Under the pieces are notes generated by a model. That model saw only the letters and a program-made list of their open reading frames with translations. It was not told where the DNA came from and did not search any database. This document shows, one piece after another, positions 32,905 through 40,204 of a DNA stretch of 59,310 bases (the first letter of the stretch is position 1; every line of letters begins with the position of its first letter). Source of the stretch: a virus. The stretch lies in the IMG/VR virus record IMGVR_UViG_3300009161_000051, positions 1 to 59,310 of that record. One strand, given 5' to 3'. A program made the translations under genes and the position numbers.

Positions 32905-32933
32905 TTGACCTCTATCTTGGACTATGCCACAAG
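32905..32933 (+). promoter_or_regulatory. Family promoter (32.9 kb)
   Basis: TTGACC (32905-32910), spacer TCTATCTTGGACTATGC, CACAAG (32928-32933). Preceded by TTTAAATAGGGTG. Leader hairpin GGGC-AACC-GCCC follows. Confidence 0.7.
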
Positions 32934-32977
32934 AGGTTATCGCAACGGGCAACCCGCCCAAACTTTGGAGTTTTACT

Positions 32978-33280
32978 ATGGCCCTCGCACCACACTACAA
33001 TTTTGAAGGTTCCACCCTCCCGCTGATCGTTGGTGAGTTTAAGTCGGAATCAGGAGCGTTGTTTGAATACGCTGTCCGTCCAGATGCTGACAAGGCGATC
33101 CACGATCCTGAGTTCTCGCACATTGTGTATGTCGGGTCGCATGGAATTGGTGGCGACTGCGGATACCGTGCCGCTAAGGTTCTGGGTACGGTCGCTTACA
33201 TCGCGGTAGATGAAGATGACAACGGCACTGTGATTGAGAAGTGGGCGATCAAGAGCCACCGCACATACGGGAGGAAGTGA
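32978..33280 (+). CDS. Unknown small phage protein
   Basis: 100 residues, beta-like (TLPLIVGEFKSESGALFEYA, VYVGSHGIGGDCGYRAAKVL, YIAVDEDDNGTVIEKWAIKS). No family recognised. ATG at 32978 with GGAG upstream; the stop overlaps the next start. Under the promoter at 32905. Confidence 0.65.
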   Translation: MALAPHYNFEGSTLPLIVGEFKSESGALFEYAVRPDADKAIHDPEFSHIVYVGSHGIGGDCGYRAAKVLGTVAYIAVDEDDNGTVIEKWAIKSHRTYGRK

Positions 33281-33471
33281 TGGGAACGGAATATTATGTC
33301 GAGGTGTTTACCTTTGAAGAACAAGAAATTGATTTTGAATTGACCGACAATTTTGAGGATGCCTGTATTGCGTTTGATGTTTTAGTAACACGCAACCCAA
33401 CCTTGTCAGTCCGTTTTGTCAATTTAACGACAGGATACCTTATTGATCAGCATAATTGGGTGGAGAGATGA
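33280..33471 (+). CDS. Small acidic unknown protein
   Basis: 63 residues, acidic (EVFTFEEQEIDFELTDNFED), with one mixed fold implied by NPTLSVRFVNLTTGYLIDQH. Begins on the A of the previous TGA and overlaps the next start by four bases. No known family; small acidic early proteins sometimes mimic DNA, but there is no direct evidence here. Confidence 0.6.
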   Translation: MGTEYYVEVFTFEEQEIDFELTDNFEDACIAFDVLVTRNPTLSVRFVNLTTGYLIDQHNWVER

Positions 33472-33566
33472 TGCAGGAAATAATCAGCGCGGTGGCAGAG
33501 GCTGTGTTTATTTCAACTCTGCCGATTGTGGCGATTGCAATTACTTTGATGATGGGTAAAAAATAA
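33468..33566 (+). CDS. Single-TM micro-protein
   Basis: 32 residues (MMQEIISAVAEAVFISTLPI then VAIAITLMMGKK), a short acidic head and one membrane helix ending in KK. It overlaps the previous stop by four bases, supporting translation. Function unknown. Confidence 0.55.
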   Translation: MMQEIISAVAEAVFISTLPIVAIAITLMMGKK

Positions 33567-33578
33567 TTCAAAATGCTA

Positions 33579-33607
33579 TTGACCTACATCTAGAGCTATG
33601 CCACAAA
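33579..33607 (+). promoter_or_regulatory. Family promoter (33.6 kb)
   Basis: TTGACC (33579-33584), spacer TACATCTAGAGCTATGC, CACAAA (33602-33607). Leader hairpin GGGCC-AC-GGCCC follows, then the GGAGAACCACA leader. Confidence 0.65.
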
Positions 33608-33653
33608 AGGCTATCAACAACAGGGCCACGGCCCAAACCAACGGAGAACCACA

Positions 33654-33896
33654 ATGTCTGCACCAATGAAACTGTCATTTTATAAAACTAATGACCATAA
33701 TAGCTACAAATCAGCTCTGGAAGCAAAAGCGGTTTATTCCGTTTTGCTAGAGTATGGCGAGGCGCATAAAGGTTTTGAACAAGGCGCAGTTTATGACGCG
33801 ATTGAGTTAATAAACGAGACTAAGCGGTGCTTTGGCATTGAAGAGCCATTGAAGTACGTGCTTATCGATGGCGACAAAATTATAGATTTTGATTGA
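33654..33896 (+). CDS. Unknown small phage protein
   Basis: 80 residues, helical (HNSYKSALEAKAVYSVLLEY, then GAVYDAIELINETKRCFG) with a C-terminal KYVLIDGDKIIDFD. No family recognised. Leader GGAGAACCACA is shared with the genes at 33927 and 34097. First of the 33.6-34.9 kb operon. Confidence 0.65.
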   Translation: MSAPMKLSFYKTNDHNSYKSALEAKAVYSVLLEYGEAHKGFEQGAVYDAIELINETKRCFGIEEPLKYVLIDGDKIIDFD

Positions 33897-33926
33897 ACGC
33901 AACAACAAATCAAACGGAGAACCACA

Positions 33927-34082
33927 ATGACACTAACGATCCGCATCACAACCGACAAAAATGGTAAGCGCATTGCCCACTATTATGGATCGGCACTCCG
34001 TTTGCATCGCATCTCAGTGGCAGAAGCTGAATTGGCTATTGCCACAGGCCGTTTGTTTAATCGTCCCGCAGTCTCTGCATAA
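33927..34082 (+). CDS. Small unknown protein
   Basis: 51 residues (MTLTIRITTDKNGKRIAHYY, then RISVAEAELAIATGRLFN). Beta hairpin followed by a helix; the pattern resembles small phage proteins with two or three strands and a helix. Preceded by GGAGAACCACA, the common leader here. Function unknown. Confidence 0.6.
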   Translation: MTLTIRITTDKNGKRIAHYYGSALRLHRISVAEAELAIATGRLFNRPAVSA

Positions 34083-34096
34083 TCAGGAGAATCACA

Positions 34097-34339
34097 ATGA
34101 CACAGTACAACACCCCATCAGTCCCCGCCCAGTGGTCGGACAGCCGGAACACGCACCCCGCAGTCGCGATGGCGATCCACGCGATTGCTGATAGCTCCCG
34201 CCCCGCAGATGATATCTGGGAGGAGCCGACAATCGCAGAGTTTGACCACGTCATCATGGCTGTCGGGCATTACGTGGATCGGGGCATCTTTAACCAGATG
34301 AACCAATTCTGGTGGGGCGACCTTCAAGTTAAAATTTAA
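34097..34339 (+). CDS. Small unknown protein
   Basis: 80 residues, with Trp-rich end (DRGIFNQMNQFWWGDLQVKI) and central helix (AVAMAIHAIADSSRPADDIW). No family recognised. Same operon and leader style as its neighbours (AGGAGAATCACA). Confidence 0.6.
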   Translation: MTQYNTPSVPAQWSDSRNTHPAVAMAIHAIADSSRPADDIWEEPTIAEFDHVIMAVGHYVDRGIFNQMNQFWWGDLQVKI

Positions 34340-34364
34340 CAATTAAATCAAAGGAAACAAAACA

Positions 34365-34622
34365 ATGACATATGATCCATTTTTATCGCACTCACTGTCC
34401 TCAATCGATCCTGATCAGTTGGACGCCATTGCATCCTACGTGTTGAACAATCACTCCGGCCTGATGGATGAGGATGCGGTTGACTTGACCAATTTTGACC
34501 GCAGTCTGGAACTGCTTGATGAGCCGACAGACCTTCAATGGCTGTTGAAATACATGGAGCATCATTACAACCAGTTTGGCTCACACTTTGAATGGCAACC
34601 CGCACGATCCACAGGAGCATAA
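34365..34622 (+). CDS. Small acidic unknown protein
   Basis: 85 residues, acidic and helical (SSIDPDQLDAIASYVLNNHS, LTNFDRSLELLDEPTDLQWL). No family recognised. One base before the next gene. Acidic early proteins with a compact helical core can be inhibitors of host enzymes, but this is only a guess. Confidence 0.6.
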   Translation: MTYDPFLSHSLSSIDPDQLDAIASYVLNNHSGLMDEDAVDLTNFDRSLELLDEPTDLQWLLKYMEHHYNQFGSHFEWQPARSTGA

Positions 34623-34623
34623 A

Positions 34624-34890
34624 ATGTTTTTAGTTACCGACATATCAAATCTCTACGCACCCCGTGTTCTGGGCTTCATTGAGGCCGTGGAGGACATTGT
34701 AGATGTTCTGCCGGAGAACTTGTTCTGCATAGAGGAAGACGGGGATCACCCGCGCCATTGGGACGCCATCACGGAATCGGGTCGGCTGATCACGATAGAG
34801 CCGAACGGGGAGGGCGAGACACAGACAGCACTTGATGCTCAGATTGATGCCGAGGCATTGGCGCATGAAGCGGCAACCAATTGCTACTGA
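34624..34890 (+). CDS. Small acidic unknown protein
   Basis: 88 residues, strongly acidic (FCIEEDGDHPRHWDAITESG, then IEPNGEGETQTALDAQIDAE). No family recognised. Ends the operon, followed by the C(UACG)G hairpin at 34899. Confidence 0.6.
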   Translation: MFLVTDISNLYAPRVLGFIEAVEDIVDVLPENLFCIEEDGDHPRHWDAITESGRLITIEPNGEGETQTALDAQIDAEALAHEAATNCY

Positions 34891-34898
34891 TCAAGAGC

Positions 34899-34925
34899 GG
34901 GGGCTACGGCCCCCACTTATTTTTA
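34899..34925 (+). terminator. C(UACG)G hairpin terminator
   Basis: GGGGGC-TACG-GCCCCC (34899-34914) followed by ACTTATTTTT. The loop is a UNCG-type tetraloop closed by C-G, an exceptionally stable type. Two further copies occur at 35685 and 36057. Confidence 0.8.
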
Positions 34926-34934
34926 AATAGGGTG

Positions 34935-34963
34935 TTGACGTGCATCTTGGGCTGTGCCATTAA
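34935..34963 (+). promoter_or_regulatory. Family promoter (34.9 kb)
   Basis: TTGACG (34935-34940), spacer TGCATCTTGGGCTGTGC, CATTAA (34958-34963). Preceded by TTTTTAAATAGGGTG. Leader hairpin CGGGGC-TTT-GGCCCG follows. Confidence 0.7.
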
Positions 34964-35007
34964 AGGTCATCAGCAACGGGGCTTTGGCCCGACCTAAGGA
35001 GCTTAAA

Positions 35008-35667
35008 ATGACTTTTATTGAAAACGAGAGTGCTTACGAGGCAGGTAAACAACGGAATATCCAGTTCAACCGTATCAAGGGCAACAAAAATCGTTGGCTT
35101 CAAGAGAGCGGTCAAGAGATTGTGAATCGTGTTGAAAATTTCTTGTTTCAGTCTGGTGAATTTGCCCCTGCCGAGATCGTTGACCGTCAAGGATATCACG
35201 AGCTTCAAACGCACCCAGTCGTGAAGGCATCCTTTGGTGATTTCCGCGCAAAAATGGTTGATTCCTTAATGCGGTGGGGTCGCCTGTCACCTGCTCAGGA
35301 AAAGGCCGTGCTTGGCATGATTGAGAAGGGTCAGAGCCGCATTGCAGAGCGTGAGGCCGCCAAGGCTGTCAAGGCCACAACAGCCAAGCACGTAGGCACG
35401 GTTGGCGAGCGGCGCGACTTTGAGGTCACCGTTCAGTTCAAGACCTCGTTTGAAACGCAGTTTGGTTGGACAGCCGTGTATGTCTGCGAGGACGATGATG
35501 GCAACGTAATCGTCTATAAAGGTTCAAGCGTCCTGTACGGCGCACCAGACAACTGCGGTGCGGCGGCGGCGATCAAGGGTGAGCGGATCAAGTTCAAGGC
35601 CACGATCAAAGAGCATGGTGTACGGGATGGCATTGCCCAGACCATTGTTGCCCGTCCAAAGCAGTGA
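35008..35667 (+). CDS. Unknown protein with probable C-terminal OB-like domain
   Basis: 219 residues. N-terminal helical part (KGNKNRWLQESGQEIVNRVE, DFRAKMVDSLMRWGRLSPAQ), Ala/Lys helix (EREAAKAVKATTAKHVG), then a beta domain (RRDFEVTVQFKTSFETQFGW, VYVCEDDDGNVIVYKGSSVL, RIKFKATIKEHGVRDGIAQT) that looks like an OB fold. Probably nucleic-acid-binding; a role in replication or in modulating host transcription is possible. Driven by the promoter at 34935. Confidence 0.65.
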   Translation: MTFIENESAYEAGKQRNIQFNRIKGNKNRWLQESGQEIVNRVENFLFQSGEFAPAEIVDRQGYHELQTHPVVKASFGDFRAKMVDSLMRWGRLSPAQEKAVLGMIEKGQSRIAEREAAKAVKATTAKHVGTVGERRDFEVTVQFKTSFETQFGWTAVYVCEDDDGNVIVYKGSSVLYGAPDNCGAAAAIKGERIKFKATIKEHGVRDGIAQTIVARPKQ

Positions 35668-35684
35668 AGTGACAGGGGATCAGC

Positions 35685-35716
35685 AGAGGGGGCTACGGCC
35701 CTCTCAAATTATTTTT
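35685..35716 (+). terminator. C(UACG)G hairpin terminator
   Basis: AGAGGG-x-GC TACG GCCCTCT (35685-35704), followed by CAAATTATTTTT. Same tetraloop type as at 34899. Confidence 0.7.
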
Positions 35717-35726
35717 AAATAGGGTG

Positions 35727-35755
35727 TTGACGCATATCTTGAGCTGTGCCATAAA
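35727..35755 (+). promoter_or_regulatory. Family promoter (35.7 kb)
   Basis: TTGACG (35727-35732), spacer CATATCTTGAGCTGTGC, CATAAA (35750-35755). Preceded by TTTTTAAATAGGGTG. This copy is closest to a full consensus. Confidence 0.7.
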
Positions 35756-35796
35756 GATCAGGCGGGGCGCGGAGTCCCTTTAAATTGGAGATAAAA

Positions 35797-36048
35797 ATGA
35801 CAAAGATTGTAGCGGCAGATGCCTTTGAAATTGAAGCCAACATTTTTGCGGTTGTTGCCTACCTTGGCAACGGTCATAGCGTTTATCATAATGGCCCAAA
35901 GGGTTTTGCCTATTTCACCAAGGATCAAGCGGAGCGTCTCGCAAATCGTATTAATGCTGATCGTTCCATTGATTTGGCTCATTGGGACGCAGGTAAGTAT
36001 CAGCGTGATGAGTATGCGCTCATTGAGGCGGAATATTACGAGGGCTGA
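35797..36048 (+). CDS. Unknown small phage protein
   Basis: 83 residues, mixed (DAFEIEANIFAVVAYLGNGH, then GFAYFTKDQAERLANRINAD, HWDAGKYQRDEYALIEAEYY). No family recognised. ATG at 35797 is preceded by GGAG. Single-gene unit between its promoter and the hairpin at 36057. Confidence 0.65.
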   Translation: MTKIVAADAFEIEANIFAVVAYLGNGHSVYHNGPKGFAYFTKDQAERLANRINADRSIDLAHWDAGKYQRDEYALIEAEYYEG

Positions 36049-36056
36049 TCTAAAAC

Positions 36057-36072
36057 GGGGGCTACGGCCCCC
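36057..36072 (+). terminator. C(UACG)G hairpin terminator
   Basis: GGGGGC-TACG-GCCCCC at 36057-36072, then ACTTTCC. Stem and loop match 34899 exactly. Confidence 0.75.
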
Positions 36073-36159
36073 ACTTTCCTGTGTAAGTCGTTTGCAATGC
36101 CGCCCTTGAGGCGGTATATTTGTATGGAAATACAGGGATTCCAAGCAGGGGAGAATGCA

Positions 36160-36582
36160 ATGGAAGAAGGCGAGAGAATTAGCAGTTTGGTCAATGATCA
36201 ATCGATCTTTGTCGTTCACATGGATGAAGCGGGATTGATGACGATAACAACACGGGGCGATCCTGCGGGGTGGCCTGATGGGCTTACAAAGGCACTGGGG
36301 ACGTTGCTGAAGGCGGCAGGGCATAGTTTGTGTGTAATGGTAGAAACGCTTCCTCAGGCCGTGCTAGAGCCTACAGATGCACAAATATTAGATCAGCAGA
36401 TCAGTGATATAATCCGTGATGCAGAACAGTCTGAAATTGAAGACATTATGGCATCACATGAAGCAATAGCAGATCACCGAGCTAGCATTAATACACGGGA
36501 GACGTTTGCAGATGTTGTAGAGGCTGAGGAAGACGATGAGATCAGGCGCGAGATCGATGCTGAAGAGGCAGGTGAGCGGTGA
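36160..36582 (+). CDS. Unknown acidic protein before terminase
   Basis: 140 residues from the ATG at 36160 (CAGGGGAG before it); earlier ATGs at 36097 and 36124 have no ribosome site. Acidic; start FVVHMDEAGLMTITTRGDPA, end rich in Glu/Asp (VVEAEEDDEIRREIDAEEAG). Located directly before, and overlapping, the small terminase gene. No family recognised. Confidence 0.6.
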   Translation: MEEGERISSLVNDQSIFVVHMDEAGLMTITTRGDPAGWPDGLTKALGTLLKAAGHSLCVMVETLPQAVLEPTDAQILDQQISDIIRDAEQSEIEDIMASHEAIADHRASINTRETFADVVEAEEDDEIRREIDAEEAGER

Positions 36583-37151
36583 GTGATCCAGACGTTAAGC
36601 CACTGAAGGCCAAAGACGCACCAAAGCAGAAGCTCACCAAAGCGCAAACAAGGTGGCAGAAAGGTGTGCCTAATCCAATAGGTGGAAAGAGAACAAACGA
36701 GTACACACAGATCATAGGTGATCATATATGTGAGAGACTAGCATCAGGTGAGAGTCTCAGGTCAATATGTCGTGATGAGAACATGCCAGCGTTGGCAACA
36801 GTATTGCGATGGGTTGCGGCGGTTCCTCTCTTTTGTACGCAATACTCACGCGCCCGTGAGGAACAGGCTGAAGCAATGGTTGATGAAATGCTTGAACTAG
36901 CCAATGCGCCCAAGGATGATTCATCCGAGGCCATCAATCGCGCACGGTTGCAGATCGATACCCGCAAATGGGTTGCGTCCAAGCTACGCCCCAAAAAATA
37001 CGGTGATAAGTCTAATGTTGAACTCACTGGCGCAGGTGGTGGAGCCATTACTGTGCAACGGGTTGACACTACGATGTTGGACGATGACCAGAAGCTCGCG
37101 CTTGAGAACATGCTCAGGACCATCACGTTGACGCCTGAAGACGATGATTGA
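36579..37151 (+). CDS. terS: Terminase small subunit
   Basis: 190 residues with GTG start. IIGDHICERLASGESLRSIC, then RDENMPALATVLRWVAAVPL and FCTQYSRAREEQAEAMVDEM match the small terminase family with N-terminal HTH (as in Sf6 gp1-type proteins). C-terminal segment with KWVASKLRPKKYGDKSNVEL is also typical. It recognises the packaging site and forms a ring with the large subunit. Adjacent to the large subunit (gap includes two small frames). Confidence 0.85.
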   Translation: MSDPDVKPLKAKDAPKQKLTKAQTRWQKGVPNPIGGKRTNEYTQIIGDHICERLASGESLRSICRDENMPALATVLRWVAAVPLFCTQYSRAREEQAEAMVDEMLELANAPKDDSSEAINRARLQIDTRKWVASKLRPKKYGDKSNVELTGAGGGAITVQRVDTTMLDDDQKLALENMLRTITLTPEDDD

Positions 37152-37290
37152 TAGCCATGCCCTAGAAGCCACAGGGAAGCCCGTACAGCCGTTTGGTGGT
37201 CTATCCGGTGTATTGGTATCAGAATTTTGTTTTTGCCAATCTACTGGACATACCGTGAACAACTTGAACTATGGCACAGATCATGCATAA
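37144..37290 (+). CDS. Small possible gene between terminase subunits
   Basis: 48 residues starting MIDSHALEATGKPVQPFGGL, overlapping the small terminase end by eight bases. No recognised domain; it may be translated by coupling, or be a chance frame. Confidence 0.35.
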   Translation: MIDSHALEATGKPVQPFGGLSGVLVSEFCFCQSTGHTVNNLNYGTDHA

Positions 37291-37404
37291 AAATGCGGTT
37301 TGGACCCTTAGGCCGATACAAGCAATTTCCTCAGTTTTGCTACAGCTTGGCAACAAAATGCGGCACAGCCCAAGCTATATGGGCGCAATGGCTGAGTTCA
37401 AGTA

Positions 37405-37533
37405 ATGGCGTGGATCGATGCATGGATGGCGGCGTGGGCGGTGCAGAAGGCGATCCTGCATTGGTGGTTTGGAATCGGGTGGGTGACTATCAGCATAGCC
37501 GTCCTGAAGGTATTGAGGTGGCGTGATGTTTGA
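37405..37533 (+). CDS. Trp-rich single-TM micro-protein
   Basis: 42 residues (MAWIDAWMAAWAVQKAILHW then WFGIGWVTISIAVLKVLRWR), with seven Trp and one long membrane helix ending in basic residues. It overlaps the large terminase start by eight bases. A holin-like or membrane-disrupting peptide is possible. Confidence 0.45.
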   Translation: MAWIDAWMAAWAVQKAILHWWFGIGWVTISIAVLKVLRWRDV

Positions 37534-39205
37534 CCCGTCTGCGCTGTCAGTGGACGCGATGAAGGCTGTCGTCCTTAATCTGGAGAAGGAGCGACTGGAG
37601 AAGAGCTTGTATGACTTCACGGTGGCGGCATGGAGGCACGTTGACAGCGCACCCTTTGCTCACGGTGGCTTTGCTCTACAGGCTGTGTGCGAGCATCTGG
37701 AGGCTTGTGTGGATGGGCATATCCGCAACCTGATCATCAACATCCCGCCGAGGTTTAGTAAATCTACCATCACAGGCACGATGCTTCCGGCGTGGACGTG
37801 GGCGCAGAGGCTCGACAGCCCGACATCCGGCGCAGGTGTCCAGTTCTTACACAGTGGGTATGCTCTCAACCTGTCACTGCAAGACAGCGTCAAGTGTCGT
37901 CGGCTGATGACATCAAGGTGGTATCAGCGCAGGTGGGGCGACCGCTTCAAGCTACTGGGTGACCAGAACACCAAGACCCGCTTTGAGAACGACCGCAACG
38001 GTATCCGCAACACCGTATCGGTTGGATCGGCGACCACAGGTCTGGGCGGTGCGTTCTTGATTGCGGACGATCCTAACAATGCGCAGGAGGCCAACAGCGA
38101 GGCGATCATCACGTCAACCAATGAATGGTGGGACATGGCGTGGAGTACTCGCCTGAATGACCCTAAAACGGGGTGCAGGATCGTCGTACAGCAGAGGCTT
38201 TCAGAGCAGGATATCACGGGGCATATCCTGTCCAAGGATGTTGGTGAGTGGACGCACCTGATGTTGCCTATGCGGTTTGAACCGGAGCGGCGCATCTACA
38301 CGGTATTAGTTCCTGCTGATATGACGGATGACGGTGAGGCGGTTGTGTGGACTGATCCCCGTGAGACAGCGGGGGAGCTACTGTGGCCTGAGCGGTTTGG
38401 CGAGAGCGAGATCGACCTGTTGGAGCGGACACTTGGACCGTATGCGGCGGCGGGGCAATTGCAACAGCGTCCTGAACCTGCGGGTGGCGGCATCATCAAG
38501 CGTGTGTGGTGGGAGCCGTGGGAGACGGAGCAGTTTCCCGACATGGAGTTTATCGTTGCGAGTGTTGATACGGCTTACGGGGCCAAGGAGCATGAGGGTG
38601 ACTTCAGCGCGATGACGGTATGGGGCGTGTGGCGTGACAGCGGTGAGACGACAGCGGTTGCGTCGAGGAACGGTGCGTATGCCAGTGTGACGAGCCGCAT
38701 TGAGAAGGCTAATGTGGAGGCTGACGTTCCCAAAGTGATGCTGATGTTTGCATGGCAACAGAGGTTAGAACTGCATGAGCTTGTGACCAAGATTGGGGAC
38801 ACGTGTAGGAAGCTCAAGGTTGATCTGTTGTTGGTTGAGAACAAGGCATCTGGGATTAGTGTTGCGCAGGAGATCAGGCGCATCTTTGGTGCTGAGACAT
38901 TTGGCGTGAGATTGATTGACCCCAAGGGGATCGACAAGGTCAGCCGTACGTATGCGATCCAGCATTTGTTTAGTGAAGGACTGATTCATGCACCTGTGGA
39001 TCGTGTTTGGTGCGATATGGTTATTACGCAGTCTGCGCAGTTTCCCAAGGCAAAGCATGATGACTTGCATGACACGGCGACACAGGCTCTTTCATGGTTG
39101 CGTCAGAGCGGGATGATACAGCGTGGTGCTGAACGGACTGCTGAGTTGGCTGACAGTAAATTGTTTAGGGGCAACACTAACGATTTGCCATTGTACCCTG
39201 TTTAA
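37526..39205 (+). CDS. terL: Terminase large subunit
   Basis: 559 residues from the ATG at 37526 (a GTG three bases earlier is possible). ATPase: Walker A-like INIPPRFSKST (about 72-82), Walker B-like FLIADDP (177-183). Nuclease: ASVDTAYG (Asp348), LLVENKASG (Glu438), and KHDDLHDTATQA (Asp512-513). This is the Terminase_6-type motor that packages and cuts phage DNA. It follows the small subunit gene. Confidence 0.95.
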   Translation: MFDPSALSVDAMKAVVLNLEKERLEKSLYDFTVAAWRHVDSAPFAHGGFALQAVCEHLEACVDGHIRNLIINIPPRFSKSTITGTMLPAWTWAQRLDSPTSGAGVQFLHSGYALNLSLQDSVKCRRLMTSRWYQRRWGDRFKLLGDQNTKTRFENDRNGIRNTVSVGSATTGLGGAFLIADDPNNAQEANSEAIITSTNEWWDMAWSTRLNDPKTGCRIVVQQRLSEQDITGHILSKDVGEWTHLMLPMRFEPERRIYTVLVPADMTDDGEAVVWTDPRETAGELLWPERFGESEIDLLERTLGPYAAAGQLQQRPEPAGGGIIKRVWWEPWETEQFPDMEFIVASVDTAYGAKEHEGDFSAMTVWGVWRDSGETTAVASRNGAYASVTSRIEKANVEADVPKVMLMFAWQQRLELHELVTKIGDTCRKLKVDLLLVENKASGISVAQEIRRIFGAETFGVRLIDPKGIDKVSRTYAIQHLFSEGLIHAPVDRVWCDMVITQSAQFPKAKHDDLHDTATQALSWLRQSGMIQRGAERTAELADSKLFRGNTNDLPLYPV

Positions 39206-39243
39206 TTGCATGGTATGTAAACACCTCAATTGGGAGGTTGTTT

Positions 39244-39513
39244 ATGGAAGACATTGTCAGCAGATTACGCACTTTGAATTTTATGGGGCCGTGGGCAGAG
39301 GCAGCGGATGAGATTGAGCGGTTGCGGGAAGCGTTGGAAACCTTTGCTAATAATGTAAAAGAAACAAACGAGGGGATTGATGAAAATTGGTCCAAGACAA
39401 TCTATCCATTAAAAGCAGAGAACCAAAGGTTGCGGGAAGAGATTGCGCTTCTTAATTCAATGATACAAACAGAACATACAATTATCCGTGCCGCATTGAA
39501 GGAGGTTAAGTGA
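39244..39513 (+). CDS. MDIVxRLR paralogue 1
   Basis: 89 residues, helical and acidic (MEDIVSRLRTLNFMGPWAEA, ADEIERLREALETF). First of five adjacent genes sharing the pattern MxDIVxxL(R) at the start, AADEIERLRE in the middle and A-L-K at the end. It probably forms coiled coils. GGGAGG lies before the start inside a small hairpin (CACCTC pairs with GAGG), which could mask the ribosome site. Confidence 0.7.
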   Translation: MEDIVSRLRTLNFMGPWAEAADEIERLREALETFANNVKETNEGIDENWSKTIYPLKAENQRLREEIALLNSMIQTEHTIIRAALKEVK

Positions 39514-39761
39514 TGGATATTGTTGAACGATTGCTTTTGTTGGCGGATGAAAAAAATTCCAACAAAGTATTGAGATTGGTTGATGAAGTTGCAGTTAAGG
39601 CCGCTGAAGAAATTATAGGGCTGCGAGATACTTTGGAGAACATTTTAAAAATCCCCAACAGTGAAGCGGCTCAAGGAATTATAAAAGTATTAGCTCGTGC
39701 AGCACTTGGGTTTGATGACCGCCGTCGTGATGATCGCGGTGATAACTTGGATGGGAACTGA
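39513..39761 (+). CDS. MDIVxRLR paralogue 2
   Basis: 82 residues (MDIVERLLLLADEKNSNKVL; then VKAAEEIIGLRDTLENIL). The ATG shares its first base with the previous stop (TGATGG). C-terminus is different from the others (DRRRDDRGDNLDGN). Same helical architecture. Confidence 0.65.
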   Translation: MDIVERLLLLADEKNSNKVLRLVDEVAVKAAEEIIGLRDTLENILKIPNSEAAQGIIKVLARAALGFDDRRRDDRGDNLDGN

Positions 39762-39764
39762 GTG

Positions 39765-40001
39765 ATGACTGACATTGTAGACAGATTGAGAACCGTTGAC
39801 ATCAGTTGGAGTCAAGAAGCTGAGTGGTGTGCCGAGGCAGCCGACGAGATCATCAAGCTACGGGAAGACAAACAACTAGCATTTGAATTGATGGACGTGT
39901 TTATTAAAGAAACCAATCGAGTAAAGAAAGTGCTTCACCGGATTGCTAAGATGCAGTCAGCACAGAAAATAGCACAAGACGCACTGAAGGAGAAAGAGTG
40001 A
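39765..40001 (+). CDS. MDIVxRLR paralogue 3
   Basis: 78 residues (MTDIVDRLRTVDISWSQEAE; then AADEIIKLREDKQLAFELMD). The end DALKEKE is encoded by GCACTGAAGGAGAAAGAG, which also contains the AAGGAG ribosome site for the next gene. Confidence 0.7.
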   Translation: MTDIVDRLRTVDISWSQEAEWCAEAADEIIKLREDKQLAFELMDVFIKETNRVKKVLHRIAKMQSAQKIAQDALKEKE

Positions 40002-40204
40002 TGGATATTGTTGAAGAACTTAGGATAATGGCTCCATATTATCCAACTCAAGGGATAGCCGCTGACGAGATTGAGCGGTTGCGGGAAGTATTAGGAATGT
40101 GGTTGCGCTATAGCAAATCTGATTATGATGACCACGCACAGATGATTATTGATTGGTCTGAAGCAGAGGCCGCCACAAAGGCCGCACTAAAGGAGAAAGA
40201 GTGA
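40001..40204 (+). CDS. MDIVxRLR paralogue 4
   Basis: 67 residues (MDIVEELRIMAPYYPTQGIA; then ADEIERLREVLGMWLRYSKS). It ends AALKEKE with the same embedded ribosome site, and overlaps the neighbouring genes by one base each (TGATG). Confidence 0.7.
   Translation: MDIVEELRIMAPYYPTQGIAADEIERLREVLGMWLRYSKSDYDDHAQMIIDWSEAEAATKAALKEKE

Noticed and set aside
37291-37526. Frame beginning MRFGPLGRYKQFPQF before terminase
   Set aside because: No ribosome site and no membrane or domain pattern; the overlapping Trp-rich frame is more gene-like, though neither is certain.
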